DNA of 64,000 bases from Chromatiales bacterium (lineage in GTDB: Bacteria; Pseudomonadota; Gammaproteobacteria; Chromatiales; Chromatiaceae): NCBI GenBank assembly GCA_028280505.1, contig JANQLO010000078.1:1-64000 (forward strand), written 5' to 3'. Each line of letters starts with the position of its first letter. Positions within the stretch are counted from its first letter, which is position 1. The notes beneath the pieces were generated by a model, which was not told the origin of the DNA, searched no databases, and worked only from the letters and a program-made list of their open reading frames with translations. Of the stretch, positions 31,101 through 40,460 are shown one piece after another. The translations under genes were made by a program, and so were the position numbers.

Positions 31101-33996
31101 CAAGAGTGTTCCCCGCACCTGCGGGGATGAACCGCCGAGCCAGTCGGGGGTATGGCCGACGATGGAGTGTTCCCCGCACCTGCGGGGATGAACCGCTAGC
31201 GGCTACCGTTAAGTCGACATCCGCAGAGTGTTCCCCGCACCTGCGGGGATGAACCGGACCTTCAACGCATATTCCTGATCCTCTGCCGCGTGTTCCCCGC
31301 ACCTGCGGGGATGAACCGGAGTTGCAATACGCCACCCTGGCCGTTCCACTGTGTTCCCCGCACCTGCGGGGATGAACCTCGCCCTGCATCTTCTGAATAT
31401 CCAATTGCAAAGTGTTCCCCGCACCTGCGGGGATGAACCGTGTAGACTCCACTTGCAAGTAGATCAAGTTTTGTGTTCCCCGCACCTGCGGGGATGAACC
31501 GGCTTTCTTTTCGGCCCACGGCAGTGCTCGATAGTGTTCCCCGCACCTGCGGGGATGAACCGTCGGTGACCAGTTACGGTACGAACAACGAAAAGTGTTC
31601 CCCGCACCTGCGGGGATGAACCCCGGGCTACCCATCGAAGGGGCGTGTTCCCCGCACCTGCGGGGATGAACCGTTTGCCCTCGCCAGATCGCACGCCACG
31701 CGGTTGTGTTCCCCGCACCTGCGGGGATGAACCTGCAGTAGACGTATCAAGTTTTACCGATTGTGAGGTGTTCCCCGCACCTGCGGGGATGAACCACTTG
31801 ACCACGCAACGTACCGCCGGCAGTCAACGTGTTCCCCGCACCTGCGGGGATGAACCGATGCACTGACCGATGACACCGACACCACCGCCGTGTTCCCCGC
31901 ACCTGCGGGGATGAACCGACCGGCCGAGCCGGCGAAAGGCAGCGACTGCCGTGTTCCCCGCACCTGCGGGGATGAACCGCAGCAACTCCGGTCCTGGATC
32001 AGCCGCATACGGTGTTCCCCGCACCTGCGGGGATGAACCGCCATTCCCGCTGCGGTCGCGGAGGCGTTGCCGGTGTTCCCCGCACCTGCGGGGATGAACC
32101 GATACATGGCGGCAGGTCATTCGCCGTCTCGGCGTGTTCCCCGCACCTGCGGGGATGAACCGTAGTTAAATGGTGGGTCGTGCAGGATTCGAACGTGTTC
32201 CCCGCACCTGCGGGGATGAACCAGTGATGGGGCACCAGCGATTAGCCGGTCGAGTAGTGTTCCCCGCACCTGCGGGGATGAACCGAACAAAGTACAACCG
32301 AATTGTGGGCGAGACGCGTGTTTCCCGCACCTGCGGGGATGAACCGCGAAGAGAAGCCCGTATAGCCGCCGGTCTGTGCGTGTTCCCCGCACCTGCGGGG
32401 ATGAACCGGCGGCAGAAACAACACGAATACGGCTCTCTATGTGTTCCCCGCACCTGCGGGGATGAACCGGCGGCATCGGATGAAACAGGATGATAAGCGG
32501 CGTGTTCCCCGCACCTGCGGGGATGAACCGCACGCGCAGACTCTCGCGAAATTCGATTATGGGTGTTCCCCGCACCTGCGGGGATGAACCGTCACGATTC
32601 ACCCGGCGCATGGCCATGCTCAGGTGTTCCCCGCACCTGCGGGGATGAACCGCATTCCAGCAACAAGACGATCAAGTTTTGGTTGTGTTCCCCGCACCTG
32701 CGGGGATGAACCGATTCACGGCTGCTGTTGACGAGATCCAGCGCGGTGTTCCCCGCACCTGCGGGGATGAACCGACAATACCGGCGGTCGTCGCACGTAA
32801 TGTATCGTGTTCCCCGCACCTGCGGGGATGAACCGATCGAGACCCGCACCGGTTACCAGCAGGTCTAGTGTTCCCCGCACCTGCGGGGATGAACCGGCGG
32901 GACGCTTATCGCGCACAAAACGAACAAAGTGTTCCCCGCACCTGCGGGGATGAACCGAACTGAACAGTTATGCCGCGATCCGTGACGAAGTGTTCCCCGC
33001 ACCTGCGGGGATGAACCGCATTCGAGCGTCTCCGAGCGGAGCTTGTCCGAAGTGTTCCCCGCACCTGCGGGGATGAACCGCCGGACAACAGTGCGAAGCG
33101 ATTTCGTCAGGTGTGTTCCCCGCACCTGCGGGGATGAACCGGCACCGCATCGGCGCGCGCGGAAACTCGTTTCGTGTTCCCCGCACCTGCGGGGATGAAC
33201 CGTTCAGCACACGAGTGAGGCTGCATGGTGTGGAGTGTTCCCCGCACCTGCGGGGATGAACCGTCCACCGGACCCGAATCGGTTACGCGCACACCGTGTT
33301 CCCCGCACCTGCGGGGATGAACCGCGTCCACAGCCCAGGGGCCGTTGGCATTGGCCGTGTTCCCCGCACCTGCGGGGATGAACCGTTACAGTTCGCAGAC
33401 GGTGAATGGTTAGGCGCGTGTTCCCCGCACCTGCGGGGATGAACCGGCAATTATGCTCCAGGCGATCCTGCACGACGAGTGTTCCCCGCACCTGCGGGGA
33501 TGAACCGCATTGCCAGTCGGACAGCACGAACTGTTGGCGGTGTTCCCCGCACCTGCGGGGATGAACCGAATGTGAGCAAAAACTGGTCCACGAAGATTAT
33601 GTGTTCCCCGCACCTGCGGGGATGAACCGGTCATGCCGGTGCCCCATTTGGACAAACCGGCGTGTTCCCCGCACCTGCGGGGATGAACCGCACGGAGACC
33701 TGGCCTGCGGACAAGGGTACTGGGTGTTCCCCGCACCTGCGGGGATGAACCGTTTGAGCCTTTCGCGGCATTGTTGCCCCCGGTGTGTTCCCCGCACCTG
33801 CGGGGATGAACCGCCGTCGAATTCGGATGGACCATCGGCATTAAGGTGTTCCCCGCACCTGCGGGGATGAACCGTTCTGTCGTCAAAGCGGCAAAACGTT
33901 TACCACGTGTTCCCCGCACCTGCGGGGATGAACCGGTCGAGTATATCTCCATATTAGCCCAGGCCCAGTGTTCCCCGCACCTGCGGGGATGAACCG
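28109..33996 (+). CRISPR. Type I-E CRISPR array, 97 repeats and 96 spacers
   Basis: The 29-nt repeat is GTGTTCCCCGCACCTG followed by CGGGGATGAACCG. I counted 97 copies from 28109 to the last at 33968-33996. Spacers are 32 nt, with some of 33 nt and one of 21 nt (31624-31644). The stem is TCCCCGC/GCGGGGA with loop ACCT, close to the E. coli type I-E repeat. Eight repeats differ from G at position 29: A at 28320, 30767, 31073, 31796 and 32223; T at 31379 and 31734; C at 31623. One repeat (32318) has T at position 6. The last repeat is intact, so no decayed trailer end is seen. Open frames across this stretch are repeat-translation artefacts. Confidence 0.99.
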
Positions 33997-34201
33997 GCGC
34001 TGGTTCTTACATGTTCCCAGGCTTTTACGTTCTCTCTGTAGAAGTGGATCAAACTTCATTGTGGAGTAATAGTCGCAGACTTCGTGTCACATGCGCTTTT
34101 AGACGCATCAATCAAATTGTTCAAGTGGATTGTCTGTTTCAAATGCGCTGAATCGGTCATTAACAGGTTAGAATCTGGCGCTGTTTTCCCTGGACCATGC
34201 C
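33997..34201. other. Gap between array and MFS gene
   Basis: About 205 nt with no supported gene. It presumably carries the promoter of the MFS-ssb genes; AT-rich sequence lies at 34100-34140, but I could not fix promoter boxes. It is the right border of the CRISPR island. Confidence 0.6.
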
Positions 34202-35584
34202 GTGCGCGACCCTTCCACCCAAAACATGAGCGGCAGCGAGAAGCGGGCGACCTTCGGGCTCGCCGGCGTATACGGCTTTCGTATGCTCGGGCTGTTTTTG
34301 ATTCTGCCGGTGTTCGCCCTGTTCGCCGAGCGGATGCCGGATGCGACGCCCTTGTTGACCGGTCTGGCGGTGGGTATCTACGGCCTGACGCAGGCGATAC
34401 TGCAGATCCCTTTCGGCCTGCTGTCCGATCGCATCGGACGCAAGCCGGTGATCTTCGGCGGTCTGGTGTTGTTTGCATTGGGCAGCGCGATTGCGGCCGT
34501 CGCGGATGACATCTGGTGGGTGATCGTCGGGCGGGCGGTGCAGGGTAGCGGTGCCATCGCCGCGGCGGTAATGGCCTTGGCGGCCGATCTTACGCGTGAA
34601 GAACATCGCACCAAGGCGATGGCGACCATCGGAATCACCATCGGCGCGTCGTTCATGCTGGCAATGATGGCCGGCCCGGTGCTGGGCAAGCTGATCGGTA
34701 TCGAGGGGATTTTCTGGCTGACCGCGGTATTGGCGCTTGTCGGTATCGCCATCGTCGCCTTGGTGGTGCCTACCCCGACACATAGCCGCGTTCATCGCGA
34801 TGCCGAGACGGTGCCCTCGATGTTTCGCCGGGTGCTGCGCGACGGTGATTTGCTGCGTCTCGATCTCGGTATATTCACCCTGCACCTGATTCTCACCGCG
34901 CTGTTCTTGGCGGTGCCTTTGGTGTTGCGTGATCTTGGGCTGGAACCGTTGCGCCATGCCTCGCTCTATCTGCCGGTCATGGTCGTGTCGATTATCGTCA
35001 TGGTGCCTTTCGTGATCATGGCCGAACGAGGCGGGCGCATGAAGGCGGTATTTCTCGGCGCGGTTGCGGTCTTGATGTGCGCGCAGCTCGGGCTGGCATT
35101 TGCCGTGCAGCAGTTTTGGGGCTTTGTGGCGGCTTTGGCCTTGTTTTTTACGGCTTTCAATCTGCTCGAGGCGACCTTGCCGTCATTGGTCTCCAAGACC
35201 GCGCCGGTCGATGCCAAGGGCACCGCAATGGGCGTCTATTCCAGCGCGCAATTCGCCGGCGCGTTTTTCGGCGGCCTGATCGGTGGCTTGGTGCATCAGC
35301 AACTCGGCTTGGCCGCGGTATTTGTCGCTGGCGCGGTGATTGCCATGATTTGGCTACTGGCGGCATCGGGTATGGGACAGCCCGGGCGTTACAGCAGCCG
35401 CCTGCTGAACCTGGACGATGTGTCGGCCGAGCATGGCGCGGGAGACCTCGCAACCCGCCTGCGCAACGTACCGGGTGTTATCGAGGCCGTGGTGGTCGCC
35501 GATGAAGGGGTGGCTTATCTCAAAATCGATCGTGACCGACTCGACGATGGTGCATTGGATGAAATTGTGGCCCGGCCCGCGTAG
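34202..35584 (+). CDS. MFS transporter, YajR-like
   Basis: Encodes 460 residues with 12 predicted membrane segments and a soluble C-terminal domain. MFS motifs: GLAVGIYGLTQAILQIPFG and LLSDRIGRKPVI (motif A), then GRAVQGSGAIAAAVMAL. The tail, about residues 385-460 (RLRNVPGVIEAVVVADEG), matches the ferredoxin-like YAM domain of YajR proteins. The substrate is unknown. The start may be GTG 34202 or ATG 34226 (MSGSEKRATFGLAG); neither has a strong ribosome site. It precedes ssb by 63 nt. This MFS-ssb pair is normally divergent from uvrA in Gammaproteobacteria. Confidence 0.9.
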   Translation: MRDPSTQNMSGSEKRATFGLAGVYGFRMLGLFLILPVFALFAERMPDATPLLTGLAVGIYGLTQAILQIPFGLLSDRIGRKPVIFGGLVLFALGSAIAAVADDIWWVIVGRAVQGSGAIAAAVMALAADLTREEHRTKAMATIGITIGASFMLAMMAGPVLGKLIGIEGIFWLTAVLALVGIAIVALVVPTPTHSRVHRDAETVPSMFRRVLRDGDLLRLDLGIFTLHLILTALFLAVPLVLRDLGLEPLRHASLYLPVMVVSIIVMVPFVIMAERGGRMKAVFLGAVAVLMCAQLGLAFAVQQFWGFVAALALFFTAFNLLEATLPSLVSKTAPVDAKGTAMGVYSSAQFAGAFFGGLIGGLVHQQLGLAAVFVAGAVIAMIWLLAASGMGQPGRYSSRLLNLDDVSAEHGAGDLATRLRNVPGVIEAVVVADEGVAYLKIDRDRLDDGALDEIVARPA

Positions 35585-35647
35585 ACTGCGGGGCGGTAGA
35601 ATCGATCCGGCACCGCACGGAGGCGGCGGTCGGCCAGAGGAGGAAAA

Positions 35648-36100
35648 ATGGCAAGCAGAGGCGTAAACAAGGTCATTCTGATCGGCAATCTGGGGCAAGA
35701 CCCCGAGGTGCGCTACATGCCCAATGGTGGGGCCGTGTGCAATATCACCGTGGCGACATCGGAGACCTGGAAGGATAAGAACACCGGGGAAAACCAGGAG
35801 CGCACCGAGTGGCATCGCGTGGTGATGTTTCGTCGTTTGGCGGAAATCGCCGGTGAATATCTGAAAAAAGGGTCCAAGGTTTATCTTGAAGGCCGCTTGC
35901 AGACCCGCAAGTGGCAAGACCAGCAGGGCCAGGATCGCTACACTACCGAGATCGTCGCCGACGAAATGCAGATGCTCGACAGTCGCGGGGGGGGTAGCAC
36001 GGATTTCCGGCCGGCACAGTCGAACGCTGCGCCGCAGCAATCACAGCAGCCTCAGAATGCGCCGGTCGATAACGGTTTCGAAGACGACATTCCATTCTAA
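35648..36100 (+). CDS. ssb: Single-stranded DNA-binding protein
   Basis: Encodes 150 residues: an N-terminal OB fold ([40 protein letters not shown]), a Gln/Pro-rich linker, and the acidic tip [10 protein letters not shown] that binds repair partners. SSB coats single-stranded DNA during replication and repair. RBS GGAGGAAAA precedes ATG 35648. Followed by an intrinsic terminator 33 nt after the stop. Confidence 0.97.
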   Translation: MASRGVNKVILIGNLGQDPEVRYMPNGGAVCNITVATSETWKDKNTGENQERTEWHRVVMFRRLAEIAGEYLKKGSKVYLEGRLQTRKWQDQQGQDRYTTEIVADEMQMLDSRGGGSTDFRPAQSNAAPQQSQQPQNAPVDNGFEDDIPF

Positions 36101-36132
36101 GTTCACCGATGTGGTTCTTTGCGGTGACCCAT

Positions 36133-36154
36133 GCGGGGCTCCGGCCCCGTTTTT
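36133..36154 (+). terminator. Intrinsic terminator after ssb
   Basis: CGGGGC (36134-36139) pairs with GCCCCG (36144-36149) around TCCG and is followed by TTTTT. It lies 33 nt after the ssb stop and before the CNNM gene. Confidence 0.85.
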
Positions 36155-36187
36155 CGTATCGGCCGTATAGGATATCTCGCGCCTGAT

Positions 36188-37303
36188 ATGTATACCCTGC
36201 TCATTGTTTTTTTCCTGATCGCAATCGTCACCTCGTTTTTGTGTTCGCTATGGGAGGCGGTGTTGCTCAGCATTACGCCTTCATATGCGCAGATCAAGGT
36301 GAGAGAGGGGGGTGCCCTGGGACGTCGTCTGCAGGCGTTCAAGGAAAACATCGACCGGCCGCTGGCCGCGATCCTCACGTTAAACACCATCGCCCATACC
36401 GCCGGAGCGATCGGCGTCGGCGATCAGGCGAGCAAACTCTGGTCGGAAGCCAATCCATTGATCACCGGACTGGTTGTCCCGGTGTTGATGACGCTGGCGA
36501 TCTTGGTGCTGTCGGAGCTCATTCCGAAAACGCTCGGGGCGAACTATTGGCGTGAATTGGCTCCCTTCACGGCGCGCTCGCTCGCGTTGATCATCCGTAT
36601 CTTGGCGCCCTTGGTCTGGTTCAGCCAGTTTGTGACCAAAGCACTGAAAAAAGAGGAAGTGACCAGCGCCTTCTCGCGCAAGGATTTTCTGGCGATGGCC
36701 GACATCGGTGCCCAGCATGGCATCTTTGAACAACAGGAATCGGAAATCATCGGCAACCTGTTGCGCTTCCGCTCGGTGGGTGCAAAAGACGTGATGACGC
36801 CGCGCATGGTCGTTATTGCCGCGTCGGCGCGGCAGTCAATCGGAGAATTTTTGGCGGGAGACCGCAACCCGCGTTTCTCGCGCATATTGCTTTACGAAGA
36901 CGATTCGCGCGACCACATCATTGGCTATTTGCTCAAAGATGAATTGTTGGCTCGAATGGTCGAGGGGCAAAAAGACGCCGAGTTGCGCACCCTGCGACGC
37001 GATATCATCGCTGTGCGCGAAGACCACCCCATCATCGAGTTGTTCAACCGCTTTCTTTCGAGCCGCGAGCACATCGCATTGGTCGTCGATGAATTCGGCG
37101 GCATGGCCGGGGTCGTGACCATGGAAGATGTGATCGAAACCCTGATCGGCGTCGAAATCGTCGACGAATCGGATCAGGCGCCGGACATGCAGCTCTTGGC
37201 GCGCCGTAATTGGGAACGGCGGGCGCGGCGTTCAGGGCTCATTGTCGAAGAGCGTCCTTCCGAACAGATGCCGGCGGAGCCGGCACCTGGTTCGGACGAT
37301 TGA
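36188..37303 (+). CDS. CNNM/CorC-type membrane protein with CBS domains
   Basis: Encodes 371 residues from ATG 36188 (MYTLLIVFFLIAIVTSFLCS); an in-frame extension upstream runs through the ssb terminator and is rejected. The N-terminal DUF21 (CNNM) transmembrane domain has about four spans with LSELIPKTLGANYW. A CBS pair follows with VMTPRMVVIAA near 205 and DEFGGMAGVVTMEDVIETL near 310. Relatives are linked to magnesium or sodium transport. The C-terminal CorC/HlyC domain is absent: the protein ends soon after the second CBS domain. Confidence 0.88.
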   Translation: MYTLLIVFFLIAIVTSFLCSLWEAVLLSITPSYAQIKVREGGALGRRLQAFKENIDRPLAAILTLNTIAHTAGAIGVGDQASKLWSEANPLITGLVVPVLMTLAILVLSELIPKTLGANYWRELAPFTARSLALIIRILAPLVWFSQFVTKALKKEEVTSAFSRKDFLAMADIGAQHGIFEQQESEIIGNLLRFRSVGAKDVMTPRMVVIAASARQSIGEFLAGDRNPRFSRILLYEDDSRDHIIGYLLKDELLARMVEGQKDAELRTLRRDIIAVREDHPIIELFNRFLSSREHIALVVDEFGGMAGVVTMEDVIETLIGVEIVDESDQAPDMQLLARRNWERRARRSGLIVEERPSEQMPAEPAPGSDD

Positions 37304-37610
37304 AAAATCCCGGGTAGCCCCAGGGACGCACTTCCTCGGTGGTGATTGTTATTGTAGCGCCCATCGTCCATTGCCATTTCTCGGGGTCAGTCGACACAGG
37401 CCGTGATTGTGATCAATCTTGTGAGGACTGATGGGCGCGTCTTGTGCCTTTAGTCAAGCACGGGGCGTGCCAGGATCGGTATCTCCATGAATCGATGGCC
37501 TTTTGGATTCCGAGTTCCGGGAAGTTAATTCGTGGCTGTAAAGACTTTAGACAACGTCCAGGGCGGCGTCGGTTTGGTGGTGTATTACGGTACGAGAAAC
37601 TGCCGCCGCA
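37304..37610. other. Gap between convergent CNNM gene and rsmA
   Basis: About 307 nt between two convergent genes. Short frames here lack ribosome sites and family similarity. I see no RNA gene or strong hairpin. Confidence 0.6.
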
Positions 37611-38390
37611 TCATTCTTTTGTAGCGTGGAAAAGCTGCACGAATTGCTGCAATGCGACCGTCTCCGGCCGGCAGCTTGGATCTATTCCCAAGTCAATGAT
37701 TTTATGTTGATTTATTCGTTTTTTGAGATTGTTGCGCAAGGTCTTGCGGCGTTGGCCGAAGGCAAGACTCACCAGCTCCCCGAAACCTTCCAAGTCGTTG
37801 GTCGAAACCGGGGGATTTTCGAGCGGTAACAAACGCACCACGCTGGAGTCGACCCTGGGTGGCGGATTGAAAGATTCGGGTCCGATATCGAACAATGGAA
37901 TCACTTCACAACGGGCTTGCAGCATCACTGAAAGCCGGCCATAGGTACGCGATCCCGGGCTCGCAGCCATGCGATCGACCACCTCTTTTTGCAACATGAA
38001 ATGCATATTGCAAATCACTTTGCCTTGAGACAGCAAATGGAACAGCAAAGGGGTAGAAATGTTGTACGGTAAATTGCCCACTAAGCGCAGCGAACGTTGG
38101 TCCGTTTGAAGGCTTCGAAAATCGAACTTCAGCGCGTCGGCGTTATGCAGGTTCAGCGTCCCATAAGCCGCACAACGGTCGGCAAGTGGTTCGAGTAAAT
38201 CACGGTCCAGTTCGATCGCGTCGATTTCACCGCAGCGTTGCAACAGGCCCTTGGTCAGCGCGCCTTGACCCGGCCCGATCTCGACCAGGTGTTCCTCCGG
38301 GCGCGGGTCGACGGCATCGAGGATGCGCTCGATCACGCTTTGATCGTGCAGGAAGTTCTGGCCGAACCTTTTCCTGGGACGGTGGCTCAA
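37611..38390 (-). CDS. rsmA: 16S rRNA dimethyladenosine transferase RsmA (KsgA)
   Basis: Encodes 259 residues. RsmA dimethylates two adjacent adenosines in 16S helix 45 late in 30S assembly. The opening SHRPRKRFGQNFLHDQ, SAM loop VEIGPGQGALTKGLL, acidic IELDRDLLEPL and catalytic NLPYNISTPLL are intact. The start codon is TTG at 38390, preceded by AGGA at about 8 nt; no ATG fits the family start. The first codons are duplicated at 42320-42403. Here the gene has no partner operon. Confidence 0.95.
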   Translation of the reverse strand: MSHRPRKRFGQNFLHDQSVIERILDAVDPRPEEHLVEIGPGQGALTKGLLQRCGEIDAIELDRDLLEPLADRCAAYGTLNLHNADALKFDFRSLQTDQRSLRLVGNLPYNISTPLLFHLLSQGKVICNMHFMLQKEVVDRMAASPGSRTYGRLSVMLQARCEVIPLFDIGPESFNPPPRVDSSVVRLLPLENPPVSTNDLEGFGELVSLAFGQRRKTLRNNLKKRINQHKIIDLGIDPSCRPETVALQQFVQLFHATKE

Positions 38391-38520
38391 GGGGTTGTCC
38401 TGGTGTTTGCGTTAGAAATGAAGGCGTTAAGTTTCGGGCAAAACCAAGGGTCTGGGCAAATCGGGGTGTCAGGTGCGCGTGGGAGAAGCGAGTGGGTCGT
38501 TTCGAATTTCGCGGCGGTCG
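38356..38520. repeat. Direct repeat copy A, over the start of rsmA
   Basis: This 165-nt block covers the first codons of rsmA and its upstream region. It matches 42369-42533 in the same orientation and with the same length. Both ends are well conserved: TTCTGGCCGAACCTTTTCCT at the left and GGGAGAAGCGAGTGGG near the right. The middle has diverged. Confidence 0.8.
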
Positions 38521-38667
38521 ACAACAGAATCACAAAGCAGCCACTTCAAATTGCAGCTTGTTCAAACAGTTACCGGGGTTCCCGCGCAAGCCCGTACGAT
38601 GCTGCTAAGGGCCCCGATTTGAAGCCTATACTGAGATTACATGGCAACGAAATTGAAGGAGCAAATG

Positions 38668-39024
38668 ATGGCTGGCGAAAAATGTGAGGTGCATGAAAAT
38701 CACGACCATGTGCACGGTGAGCACTGCGGTCACACCAAGATCAAACATGGAGATCACACCGACTACCTGCATGACGGTCATATGCACCACAAACACGGTG
38801 ATCACTATGATGAACATCGTCTCGACGTTAACGAAACCAATCCAGACCGATGCCAGCCGATCAAGCATGAAGACGCCCATGTCCATGGGCCCGGCTGCGG
38901 ACACGAGGCTGTTCCCCATGGCGACCACACGGACTATATAGTCGATGGCCGACTGCATCACCCTCACGGTGACCACTGCGACGACCACGGTCCGGTAGAT
39001 ACGGAAGAAAATCTGAAACGGTGA
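38668..39024 (+). CDS. His-rich metal-binding protein
   Basis: Encodes 118 residues from ATG 38668 (MAGEKCEVHENHDHVHGEHC); AAGGAG lies 6 nt upstream, and ATG 38665 is a possible alternative. It contains an imperfect internal duplication: HGDHTDYLHDGHMHHKHGDH and HGDHTDYIVDGRLHHPHGDH. About a quarter of residues are His, with Cys and Asp, so zinc or nickel binding is likely. There is no signal peptide, so it may be a cytoplasmic metal store or chaperone. Similar His-rich proteins are annotated near zinc transport genes elsewhere, but no transporter is next to it here. Confidence 0.75.
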   Translation: MAGEKCEVHENHDHVHGEHCGHTKIKHGDHTDYLHDGHMHHKHGDHYDEHRLDVNETNPDRCQPIKHEDAHVHGPGCGHEAVPHGDHTDYIVDGRLHHPHGDHCDDHGPVDTEENLKR

Positions 39025-39851
39025 GGAGGTAATTCTCCATAGTGCGACAACGCAACGCCACTCGTACGTCGCCACTGTTGCATTGTCCATGCGGTAGTCG
39101 AATCACCGCTGTGCCGATTGCTGTTTCCCGCGTTTCAGCAAATTCCTGCAAAAGCTTGGTTGGCATGCGACCGAGTTCGGTGTTCAGAGTCGTTCTGAAC
39201 GCGTCATTCAGTTGCCGAATCCGCTAGGCTGTCACTATTTAACGACCGTCAGCTCAGGCCTTTTCGGCTCGTCGAGCAGATCGATCGTCTGTTTGCATCG
39301 CTTATTCTTCAAGAACGCGGCGTAGGTACGTTCGGTCGTCTTGACCGACGCCTCTGTGTCCGGTTAGTTCATTGCACATCGGCGCAGCACCGGTACGAGC
39401 CTTTCGGCCAGGCGTGCGCGTGTGGCATCGGACGTTGCTCATTCAAGCGCGCAGCAACGCGGAAAGCCCGTACCGACGCGCCCGAAGGGAGCTATTGCAC
39501 CGATACGGCGTTGCGGTGCTTGGAAAGGGTGGCCATTCCGTGCGCACCGCGCCTTGTCTCGCCCCATTCGGGCGACTCTGACGTTCAACGAATTAACCGG
39601 ACAGAACACTGGATTCCAAGACGGTCAGCAAAACTGCCTACAACCCTCATTCCCGCCTCTCTAACAGGCTCGAGACTTGACCTGGACGACAGGATTAACT
39701 TCCTTGGGTCAGGTGCCGATCTTGCTAGGTGAAGGACGTGGCGCGTACGAACGATATCGATTCGGTTCTTGCCACTTAAAGGCCGGAGACTTTTTGCCGA
39801 TGCTGCACGTACATCGATGTTGTCTCTGATTCTCTAATTTAGGGGGATTTT
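39025..39851. other. Long intergenic region with a MITE-like element
   Basis: About 827 nt without a supported gene. The centre is the MITE-like element at 39351-39609. The rest shows no RNA gene. The end holds the ribosome site AGGGGG of the next gene. Confidence 0.6.
39351..39609. mobile_element. Second MITE-like element
   Basis: About 259 nt bounded by imperfect inverted repeats: TGTCCGGTTAGTTCATTG at the left and the complement of CAACGAATTAACCGGACA at the right (16 of 18 match). No transposase. The interior shares order and sequence blocks with the element at 18280-18550, including TTCGGCCAGGCGTGCG-like and CGACGCGCCCGAAGGGAGC. The terminal repeats differ from those of the first element but share TGTCC. 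They probably belong to related families. Confidence 0.65.
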
Positions 39852-40409
39852 ATGAAAGTATTCAGGCTGCTTTTGGCGGGTGTAACCGTACTCGCAACCT
39901 CACTGGCGACCGCAGAGCAGGCGCCCGATTCCATCGTACAGCTAGCGCCATCGCTGCAACCGTGGGGGCAGAATCCGGTTGTCGTCGATGCTGTCCGGTC
40001 GCAGAACGCCAAGGGATTATCTTTGGAACAAATCCGGCAGCGGGATGTGCAGTGGCGTGCGACGTCGGGTCTCGACAATGAAATGCAGGAAATGATCGAG
40101 GGGACGGTTGGTCAAGAGCTGTCGCGTCTGGAATCGAGTAAGCCGTACGTTACCGAGATCTTTGTCATGGACAACCAGGGTGCGAATGTCGCCATGAGCA
40201 ACAAGACGTCCGACTATTGGCAGGGCGACGAGGCCAAGTTCACTGAGTCTTTCAAAGGTGGTGCCGGCGCACTCCACGTCGGTGATGTTGAGTTCGATGA
40301 GAGCGCGCAAGCCTACTTGGTGCAGGTCTCCGTGCCGGTTGTGGACGGCGGCAAGGCAATTGGCGCAATGACGATTGGGATAAACATCGACGAGTTCGAG
40401 GCTCAGTAG
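39852..40409 (+). CDS. Periplasmic PDC/Cache-like sensor protein
   Basis: Encodes 185 residues with a signal peptide (MKVFRLLLAGVTVLATSLA, cleaved near ATA-EQ). The mature part resembles a PDC sensor fold: TEIFVMDNQGANVAMSNKTSDYWQ-type strand, then a conserved DEAKFTESFKGG and the closing VSVPVVDGGKAIGAMTIG. It has no membrane or signalling domain, so it may act as a soluble ligand-binding partner of the adjacent MCP, 51 nt downstream. Ribosome site AGGGGGATTTT precedes ATG 39852. Ligand unknown. Confidence 0.75.
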   Translation: MKVFRLLLAGVTVLATSLATAEQAPDSIVQLAPSLQPWGQNPVVVDAVRSQNAKGLSLEQIRQRDVQWRATSGLDNEMQEMIEGTVGQELSRLESSKPYVTEIFVMDNQGANVAMSNKTSDYWQGDEAKFTESFKGGAGALHVGDVEFDESAQAYLVQVSVPVVDGGKAIGAMTIGINIDEFEAQ

Positions 40410-40460
40410 AACGTTATCCAAAATTTTTGATGGTTTGGTTCTGGTTTTAGGGGATTGGAT

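Noticed and set aside
28109..33996. Many open frames in the CRISPR array (repeating [17 protein letters not shown] and SSPQVRGT in minus frames)
   Set aside because: They are translations of the 61-nt repeat-spacer period in three frames; not genes.
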